Shown here one piece after another: positions 1 through 4,492 of a stretch of DNA of 8,255 nt. How positions within the stretch are numbered: the first letter of the stretch is position 1; each line of letters starts with the position of its first letter. Where the stretch lies: assembly GCA_034189065.1 (NCBI GenBank), contig JAXHVQ010000198.1, forward strand, positions 1-8,255, written 5' to 3'. The position numbers were made by a program, and so were the translations under genes. The stretch comes from FACHB-1406 sp034189065 (GTDB lineage Bacteria; Cyanobacteriota; Cyanobacteriia; Cyanobacteriales; Spirulinaceae). Below the pieces are notes generated by a model, which saw only the letters and a list, made by a program, of their open reading frames with translations, was not told the DNA's origin and did no database searches.

Positions 1-160
1 CTTGGATTTGATGAATGTCTTGTTTTCCAAGTCAGCAATGGTGCGTTACGCTGCGCTAACGGCACCCTACACATCGAAAACTTGGATTTGATGAATGTCT
101 TGTTTTCCAAGTGAGCAATGGTGCGTTACGCTGCGCTAACGGCACCCTACACATAGCGCG
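1..160. repeat. Two tandem copies of an 80-bp hairpin-rich unit
   Basis: Positions 1-74 and 81-154 are identical except for one base (C33 versus G113); only the last six bases of each 80-bp period differ. Each unit holds two inverted repeats. The first is ACTTGGA-like: CTTGGA at the unit start pairs with TCCAAG about 20 bases later. The second is an imperfect hairpin at 40-66 (and 120-146), with GGTGC pairing with GCACC and GTTA pairing with TAAC. The GGTGCGTTACGCTGCGCTAA core resembles a hairpin repeat that I recall as common in intergenic regions of filamentous cyanobacteria. The array may continue beyond the left edge. No protein-coding potential is evident. Confidence 0.9.
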
Positions 161-221
161 ATCGAGAAATGCTACAATTTTTTGATTAACAAAACTCAAA
201 AACAAAACTAACTAAAAGACA

Positions 222-443
222 ATGACAATCAAGGACCTCATTCTTGAAAACTTAGATCGAATTCCACCAGATCGATGGCAGGAGGTTTTAGATTTTATCC
301 TTTCCCTACGTCAAAAACAAGAACAAGAAAGTAGCGATCTCGAAGCACTAGAAGATGCTGAGGATCTCGCCGATGCCCGAATCGCTTTAGCAGAAGATGG
401 TTTGCTCTCTTTGAAGCAAGTTAAGCAAATACTGGGACTATGA
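222..443 (+). CDS. RelB/Phd-like antitoxin of a type II toxin-antitoxin pair
   Basis: A 73-residue acidic protein. The first 30 residues (IKDLILENLDRIPPDRWQEV and after) resemble the short helical N-terminus of DUF2281-type cyanobacterial proteins. The tail, with ALEDAEDLADARIALAEDG then SLKQVKQILGL, matches the C-terminal pattern of antitoxins that pair with RelE/ParE toxins (an acidic linker, then a helix ending in K-x-x-L-G-L). The stop codon overlaps the start of the next gene in an ATGA (440-443), the usual translational coupling of such pairs. By family analogy it would bind and neutralise the toxin and repress its own promoter. No strong Shine-Dalgarno is seen; the upstream stretch is A-rich. 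Since the partner toxin is interrupted, this is now an orphan antitoxin. The assignment rests on motif resemblance and context. Confidence 0.75.
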   Translation: MTIKDLILENLDRIPPDRWQEVLDFILSLRQKQEQESSDLEALEDAEDLADARIALAEDGLLSLKQVKQILGL

Positions 444-850
444 GCGAGCCTTACCTCATTCAATTCAAACCGGCTGCTTTACGCCAAATTCGGAAGCTCG
501 CTCCAGCCATCCAAAAGGAAATTATTACTACTATTGAATTGCTGACATATAGCGTTTTTATTTGAGTTGTAAAATCTTGACGGAAGGATTAAGAATGGAA
601 GAATAGAAAAATAGAAGAATTTAAGAGGCTTTGAGGAGTTATTAAAAGTATGTAATATTTTTTGCTGTTTATATTTCATTTGTAAACGCTATATATCCCA
701 CGTCCTGATGGTTATAAAAAGCTCAAAGGCTCGGAGAATTTGTACCGTATTCGTATTGCTAAACAGTATCGAGTTGTGTATGCTATAGAAGATAAGCAGT
801 TGCTAATTATCATTGTTAAGGTAGGGCATCGTAGAGACGTATATCGATAG
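440..850 (+). pseudogene. RelE/ParE-family toxin gene split by a MITE
   Basis: The 5' part (440-549) encodes MSEPYLIQFKPAALRQIRKL and continues to IELLT. The 3' part (694-850) encodes PRPDGYKKLKGSENLYRIRI and ends VKVGHRRDVYR before a TAG stop. Removing the 142-bp insert with one TA copy (144 bp in all) joins ACA TAT ATC CCA in frame and gives 88 residues, the normal length for RelE-type mRNA interferases. The KLKG, YR-R, YRVVY and VGHR-D-VYR blocks are the family's C-terminal signature and include the positively charged residues used on the ribosome. As the sequence stands, translation runs into the element and stops at TGA 563-565 after 41 residues, so the product should lack the catalytic half. 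Whether a RelE or a ParE activity was lost cannot be told from sequence alone. Confidence 0.9.
548..693 (+). mobile_element. 142-bp TA-flanked MITE, copy 1, inside the toxin gene
   Basis: The element spans 550-691. It starts with TAGCGTTT and ends with the reverse complement AAACGCTA. Direct TA copies flank it at 548-549 and 692-693. The subterminal regions are A/T-rich and only loosely inverted. The interior contains degenerate GAAGAATA tandem units (about 591-622) and no open reading frame that looks like a protein; the minus-strand frame at 479-679 is simply the element plus flank. A second copy lies at 1193-1335 on the other strand, about 85% identical by eye. TA duplication and short terminal inverted repeats point to mobilisation by an IS630/Tc1-mariner-type transposase in trans, which is an inference because no such gene is in the window. 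Confidence 0.9.
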
Positions 851-1099
851 TTTTTTCGCGCCGACAAGAGGCGATCGGCAAACTTAAAGTTCCCCTTTTT
901 TAGGCGATCGCGTCATCCTTCATAGAAAAGAGAACCGCTATCGTCTTTTAGCGTGTCGTTGCGCGTCTCAATTTTTTCCTTCTACCCTAAAATACAACCC
1001 GATCGCGGCAGTAATGTCACGCTTAAACGATTGGATTCTCAACCTATTGTTGGATGAACGTATAAGATTTGACTCGGTTGCGATCGCAAGTTTTTCGCC
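851..1099. other. Gap between toxin remnant and DUF4058 pseudogene
   Basis: About 250 bases with no supportable gene. It contains a HIP1 octamer near 903, T-rich stretches and a short GCCGA/TCGGC inverted repeat just after the toxin stop. A 64-codon frame starting at 1014 runs through the antisense of the DUF4058 tail and ends inside MITE copy 2, so I do not consider it a gene. Confidence 0.6.
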
Positions 1100-1190
1100 T
1101 CAACTCGAACCGATGCTGCCGTATTCAGATAACAAAGTATCAACCCAAACCCTTTCCTCCTTAGAAAGGACTGGAATGATAGACTGGTTA

Positions 1191-1337
1191 TATAGCGTTT
1201 CCAAGTGAAATATAAACAGATAAGAATATTCCCTACTTTTAGTAACTCCTCGCTCCTCCCTTGAATTCTTCTATTCTTCTATTCTTCCATTCTTAATCCC
1301 GAAGTCAAGATTTTACAAATCAAATAAAAACGCTATA
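1191..1337 (-). mobile_element. 143-bp TA-flanked MITE, copy 2, inside DUF4058 pseudogene
   Basis: The element spans 1193-1335 with the same TAGCGTTT ends as copy 1 and flanking TA at 1191-1192 and 1336-1337. Read on the minus strand it aligns end to end with copy 1 read on the plus strand, including the segments GTAAAATCTTGAC, AAGAATGGAAGAATAGAA and GTTTATATTTCA. The two differ by roughly 20 bases and one indel by eye. Its internal GAAGAATA tandem is more regular than in copy 1. It separates the codons for ...RFRID-Y and NQSII... of DUF4058. Confidence 0.9.
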
Positions 1338-1507
1338 GTCAATACGAAAACGATATCCCCCGCGATCGTACGCGCCATCGAGAATTGGTTTGAGATCGAC
1401 CATTAGGGAAATATCTCCTGTCTTCAACGGCAACTCGATTTTGGGAATCGCATCTCGCAAGTTGAACGCATAAAGTTGGGCTTGGGGTCTGAGGTCGCTT
1501 CGGCTTT

Positions 1508-1868
1508 TGACATCCTCACCGCCGTAAACGGACGGTAATTCCTAAACCTCACGATTTAAGTTTCTGCTTCACTCACCGTTGCGACCCCCCTTCGCCCCCC
1601 TTAGTTAAGGGGGGCGAAGGGGGGTTGTCTTACACAGAGTCCACAGACTTTCAACCCATTGCAGAGTTCCGATTCCGCAAGCCCTGCGGTACGGTGTCTT
1701 CAAAGACCGTACTTGATGCTTAGACATTTTACCCGTGCAAGCTTTTCTGCACGGAACCTCATATATCTAGTGAGTCAAGGTTCTATTCCTGACCGCTTGG
1801 TTTTCGCGAGTCAGAGCATCCATTTTAGCAGAAATTAAAGCCGTCCTCAAAGGACGGGGTTTCAGACC
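1508..1868 (-). mobile_element. Non-autonomous IS200/IS605-type element (tnpB-less)
   Basis: Both ends look like cyanobacterial IS200/IS605/IS1341 ends. The high-coordinate end carries the hairpin CCGTCCT (1841-1847) with AGGACGG (1851-1857), followed by GGGTTTCAGACCC. The low-coordinate end, on the minus strand, reads AATCGTGAGGTTTAGGAATT, then a hairpin at 1518-1536 (ACCG-CCG / CGG-ACGGT with a bulge), then GAGGATGTCA, the usual right end beside tnpB. Between them the minus-strand stretch around 1640-1690, including CGGAATCGGAACTCTGCAAT, resembles sequence found just downstream of tnpB, where the omega RNA is encoded. No transposase or TnpB coding remains. There is no target duplication, as expected for this single-strand transposing group. 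Exact boundaries are uncertain by a few bases. Confidence 0.75.
1584..1625. repeat. Perfect 42-nt palindrome inside the IS200/IS605 remnant
   Basis: A 20-base arm (ACCCCCC, TTCGCCCCCC, TTA) is followed by GT and then its exact reverse complement, giving a 20-bp stem with a 2-nt centre. The CCCCCCTTAGTTAAGGGGGG core is, from memory, a very common mobile palindrome in cyanobacterial genomes. It lies inside the presumed right-end region of the IS element, so it appears to be a later insertion. Confidence 0.92.
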
Positions 1869-2401
1869 CAGGAGGTATTGATGAGAATCTGATAGTCTTT
1901 AAGTTGGGTTGCCCCTTCAATTGGTAGGGGTTTTCCGCCTCGAAGCAAGTCAATCTCAACCCAATGCACGGCGCTGGTTAAAATTCGCTGACGTTTGCGC
2001 AAATATGCTTCTCTTCCCACTCCCGCTCGTTTATTTTTGGGCGAAAGCAGTTCAATGGCAGTCACAACCCTACCCGTTTGAGTGTCTCGAATCTCTAAAT
2101 ACCGCTCCTGTACTTCCTCAGCTAAGGGAATTGTGACGGTTTGGGGTTCGTCGGTTTCGGGCAAGGTGGCTGTTGGGACGTTGCTTTTATCCAATTCGCG
2201 ATCGCGCCCTATTCCTTGAGAGACAACTGCAACATCGGGGATACCAATGAGGGCAGTCTCTTCTGGCGTGGCGAGATAGATGCGCTTTTCAATGGCGACG
2301 TAATAATTAGGAAGTAAAGCGGGTGCGATCGCGAAGCGCTCGAGGGACGACATCGCATCGGCAATGGCAACGATTAAACGGCTATGAACTTCAGGCCAAA
2401 G

Positions 2402-2461
2402 CAATGAACTAACTGTGCCGCCCTTTATCCGTTGGCGGCACACCAACCAAAATCCGTTGGC
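2402..2461 (-). repeat. 60-bp in-frame palindromic insertion within DUF4058
   Basis: Codons 17-36 (ANGFWLVCRQRIKGGTVSSL) interrupt what should read ...YLENSE-LWPEVHSRL, the family's continuous N-terminal motif. The DNA contains a perfect 9-bp stem, TGTGCCGCC (2414-2422) with GGCGGCACA (2434-2442), around the 11-base loop CTTTATCCGTT. A weaker repeat follows (CCAAC 2443-2447 with GTTGG 2456-2460, containing AATCCGTT). The same loop occurs in hairpins at 6346-6450. The insertion is a multiple of three and has no stop in this frame, so the gene would have stayed open after it. The exact edges could shift by a codon because Leu codons abut the right junction. Confidence 0.82.
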
Positions 2462-2509
2462 TTCGGAATTCTCCAAATAGGGATTCATGCCGGGGAAAGG
2501 GGAAGACAT

Positions 2510-2729
2510 TGGCTTGTTAATGTCGCGGTTGAGTGGGAGCGCACAATCTCCATTTAATATAGCGTGCTGGCCGCGATCGCGATTTTAAACGCCGTTTCCC
2601 GATTTTTGGACAATCTCAAACCCCCACAAGAGCTGAGTTTACCAGCAACAGAAGTAATGCGATCGCGCTTTTTCCCTCTCTGAGTGTCCCTTCAACAAAG
2701 AACCAATGACAAAGGACAAAGGACGAACC
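2510..2729. other. Intergenic region between TetR and DUF4058 genes
   Basis: About 220 bases with HIP1-type octamers near 2571 and 2660. On the minus strand a TATATT (plus 2556-2561) sits about 47 bases before the DUF4058 start and could be a -10 box, but no convincing -35 is present. No gene is supported. Confidence 0.4.
2708..2725. repeat. Short 7-bp tandem repeat (ACAAAGG)
   Basis: ACAAAGG occurs twice in a row followed by a partial third unit (AC), preceded by TG. This is the ATGACAAAGGACAAAGGAC type of short tandem repeat often seen near gene ends in cyanobacteria. It lies just downstream of the TetR stop codon. Confidence 0.65.
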
Positions 2730-3359
2730 CTAACTTTCCTTAGCCAAAACGCCATTAAGAAAGATATCAGCAATGCCTTCCGCCATTTCCTGCATCTCGC
2801 GCGGGGAAGCATCGGGAGCGAGGATAGTGCGATCGGAGAATCCCGCGATCGCAAACATTCCCAAAAACACCTGGGAGACAATTTTCGGGTTGGTGCGGCG
2901 ATAAATTCCGCGATCCATTGCCGTCTGAAAGAATGCTTCGGCGACATCCGTCATCTTATCCACCGTTTCCGTCTGAATGCGCTCTTGCAACTCGGGATGA
3001 AACTGCACCTCCATAAAACAAACGCGCATTAAATCGTTATTTTCCCGCATCCGCAACATCCGCCGACGCATCACCTGTGCCACCGCCTTATAACTCCCCA
3101 TTTCGCTCAATTCCGTCAGCAAGTCGGTCAGAATTTCCACCCATCCCTGGGTCGCCACTTCCACCAAAATCGCCTTCTTATTGGTAAAATGCCGGAATAA
3201 AGTCCCTTCTGCCACCCCCGCCGCCGCCGCCAAATCTTTCGTCGTCGTGCCATCGTATCCTTGACGGGCAAACAGCCGCAACGCTGCGTTGAGAATGCGA
3301 GTGCGCGTGTCCTCCTCGGGCTGAGTCTTGTCAGTCTTCGGTCGATGAAAAACTTGCAT
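2730..3359 (-). CDS. TetR/AcrR-family transcriptional regulator
   Basis: A 209-residue one-component repressor if ATG 3357-3359 is used. Residues about 18-64 form the TetR DNA-binding domain: RTRILNAALRLFARQGYDGT, then the helix-turn-helix TTKDLAAAAGVAEGTLFRHF and the conserved following FTNKKAIL. The rest (about 65-209) is the helical ligand-binding and dimerisation domain, which is too variable to name a ligand. The frame is open for 22 more codons upstream (to 3425), but that extension (MRSLSFVRKYRNSIFYRL...) is basic and unlike the family. It also covers a perfect small palindrome that is better placed as an operator, so I prefer the inner start. No clear Shine-Dalgarno precedes it. The gene is divergent from the HEAT-repeat gene 175 bases away, and shared regulation is possible but unproven. 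Confidence 0.93.
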   Translation of the reverse strand: MQVFHRPKTDKTQPEEDTRTRILNAALRLFARQGYDGTTTKDLAAAAGVAEGTLFRHFTNKKAILVEVATQGWVEILTDLLTELSEMGSYKAVAQVMRRRMLRMRENNDLMRVCFMEVQFHPELQERIQTETVDKMTDVAEAFFQTAMDRGIYRRTNPKIVSQVFLGMFAIAGFSDRTILAPDASPREMQEMAEGIADIFLNGVLAKES

Positions 3360-3391
3360 GGGCTTATGGGTAAGGCGATAAAAAATGCTGT

Positions 3392-3406
3392 TACGATATT
3401 TTCGTA
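3392..3406. promoter_or_regulatory. Candidate TetR operator palindrome
   Basis: TACGA, TATTT, TCGTA forms a 5-bp perfect inverted repeat with a 5-base centre, 33 bases before the preferred TetR start. TetR-family repressors commonly bind such 15-20 bp palindromes in their own divergent promoter region. Assignment is by position and symmetry only. Confidence 0.4.
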
Positions 3407-3534
3407 CAAAACTGAGCGATCGCACCGAAAGCTTTACAAAAATTCCGCTTTTACAACAACAGACAAGTCGAGAAATCCGAAGCGGCGGTTCCGAGCAATT
3501 CGTTACAATTCTTGAATAACGTCTGGAGGTTGCT

Positions 3535-4212
3535 ATGACTCAGATCGCATTAGAAGAAATCGCCCGTCAACTGGAAAGTTCCAACTCGCGCGATCGCCTG
3601 CTCGCCTTGGCTTCCCTGCGGCAGTTTCCCCCGGCAGATGCCGTCCCCTTAATCGAAAAAGTCCTATACGACGAAATGCTGCCGGTGCGATCGATGGCGA
3701 TCTTCGCTCTAGGCGTAAAACCCACGGAAAAATGCTATCCTCTCTTGACCCAATTCCTCGAAACCGATCCCGACTACGGCATTCGAGCCGACGCAGCAGG
3801 CGCGTTGGGCTATTTAGGAGATATCCGAGCCGTCGAACCCTTAATGCGTGCTTTCTACGAAGATACTCACTGGCTCGTTCGCTTCAGCGCCGCAGTTTCG
3901 CTAGGAAACTTGAAAGATCCCCGCGCTAAACAGGTTTTACTCCAAGCCCTCGAGTGCGAGGAAGTCGTACTGCAACAAGCCGCCGTTGCCGCCCTCGGAG
4001 AAATCAAAGCCATTGATGCTGTCGATGCTATTTTGCGCTTTGCCTCTTCCGAAGACTGGCTCATGCGACAGCGCCTCGCAGAAGCTTTGGGTCATCTTCC
4101 CACGCCCAAAAGTCGCTCGGCGTTGCAGTTTTTAGCCAAAGATAGCAATCCTCAAGTCCGCGATGCCGCAACATTTGCGTTAGGACGACTCGAAGAACAA
4201 ATGCCAAGTTAA
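3535..4212 (+). CDS. HEAT-repeat protein (PBS-lyase HEAT-like)
   Basis: A 225-residue soluble protein made almost entirely of HEAT-like helical repeats of about 31 residues. Repeated blocks include VRSMAIFALGVKP (about 51-63), IRADAAGALGYLGD (about 83-96), VRFSAAVSLGNLKD (about 114-127), LQQAAVAALGEIKA (about 146-159), MRQRLAEALGHLPT (about 177-190) and VRDAATFALGRLEE (about 208-221). The fold is the one found in phycobilin lyases of the CpcE/F type and in NblB-like proteins, which contact phycobiliproteins. With no lyase partner or phycobilisome gene nearby, a specific role cannot be assigned, and it may be a general protein-binding scaffold. A good Shine-Dalgarno TGGAGG (3524-3529) lies 5 bases before the ATG. 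Upstream TACAAT (3504-3509) could be a -10 box, without a matching -35. Confidence 0.93.
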   Translation: MTQIALEEIARQLESSNSRDRLLALASLRQFPPADAVPLIEKVLYDEMLPVRSMAIFALGVKPTEKCYPLLTQFLETDPDYGIRADAAGALGYLGDIRAVEPLMRAFYEDTHWLVRFSAAVSLGNLKDPRAKQVLLQALECEEVVLQQAAVAALGEIKAIDAVDAILRFASSEDWLMRQRLAEALGHLPTPKSRSALQFLAKDSNPQVRDAATFALGRLEEQMPS

Positions 4213-4492
4213 GCTCTTTGGAAGCAGCAAGCTCCCTCTCTCTTTTCAAGTGGCACTGATAATTTTGGGTTCGAGCCTTGTCGTTCTTATAGATAACGGA
4301 TAAATAGATGAGATGCGCGCACTTCACTTGTTGGCGCGCACTTTTTCTGCGACGACTCTTTTAGCTTGTAAGCACTTTTCACAGCAGCTCGAAAATCAAG
4401 GCATCAAAAATTCCACCCCCCGGAAGATTGAGGACTGTCATTGATGTCTACTCGTTCGCAGTCTTGTGCAATTGCGCCTCGCATCAGCACAT
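4213..4492. other. Intergenic region between convergent HEAT and aspS genes
   Basis: About 280 bases separating two convergent stop codons. It contains the hairpin at 4314-4340 and, just before it, AACGGATAA (4295-4303), the reverse complement of the TTATCCGTT loop found in the hairpin family. No gene is supported; frames crossing the region are antisense to aspS or the HEAT gene. Confidence 0.5.
4314..4346 (+). terminator. Candidate hairpin terminator after the HEAT-repeat gene
   Basis: TGCGCGC (4314-4320) pairs with GCGCGCA (4334-4340) across a 13-base loop, and CTTTTTCT follows. The GC-rich stem plus T-run fits an intrinsic terminator for plus-strand transcription, although it lies about 100 bases after the stop codon. 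It may instead be a diverged member of the small hairpin family seen elsewhere in the window. Confidence 0.45.

Larger units (their letters stand above)
1100..2509 (-). pseudogene. DUF4058 family protein, broken by two insertions
   Basis: Reading from ATG 2507-2509, the N-terminal piece has the DUF4058 hallmarks MSSPFPGMNPYLEN, LWPEVHSRLIVAIADA, YYVAIEKRIY, IGIPDVAV, VTIPLAEEVQERYLEIRD, AIELLSPKNKR and VEIDLLRGGKPLPI. An IS200/IS605-type element then truncates it at a TGA near 1862, giving 215 residues. The missing C-terminus resumes at 1507-1338 with SRSDLRPQAQLYAFNLRDAI and LKPILDGAYDRGGYRFRID. MITE copy 2 interrupts it again, and it finishes at 1190-1100 with YNQSIIPVLSKEERVWVDTL and a TGA stop at 1100-1102. 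Removing the MITE plus one TA gives GAC TAT AAC CAG in frame. Residues 17-36 are an extra in-frame palindromic insertion. Function is unknown. The E-x-LSP-x-NKR...Y..K...HWVEIDLL stretch loosely recalls the PD-(D/E)XK/Uma2 core, which is inference only. Confidence 0.92.

Noticed and set aside
1..160. CRISPR-like direct repeats
   Set aside because: Only two units, 74-80 bases long, directly abutting and without unique spacers, and no cas genes nearby.
479..679. 66-codon minus-strand frame
   Set aside because: It lies across the toxin 5' part and MITE copy 1; its translation is low-complexity and explained by the element.
1014..1208. 64-codon plus-strand frame with an ATG
   Set aside because: It is antisense to the DUF4058 tail from 1100 on and its stop lies inside MITE copy 2; the first 29 residues match nothing I recognise.
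3360..3425. Longer TetR start at 3425
   Set aside because: The extra 22 residues do not fit the family and would place the candidate operator inside the coding region.
3504..3509. TACAAT as promoter -10 of the HEAT gene
   Set aside because: The hexamer is good, but nothing resembling a -35 lies 16-18 bases upstream, so I only mention it with the gene.
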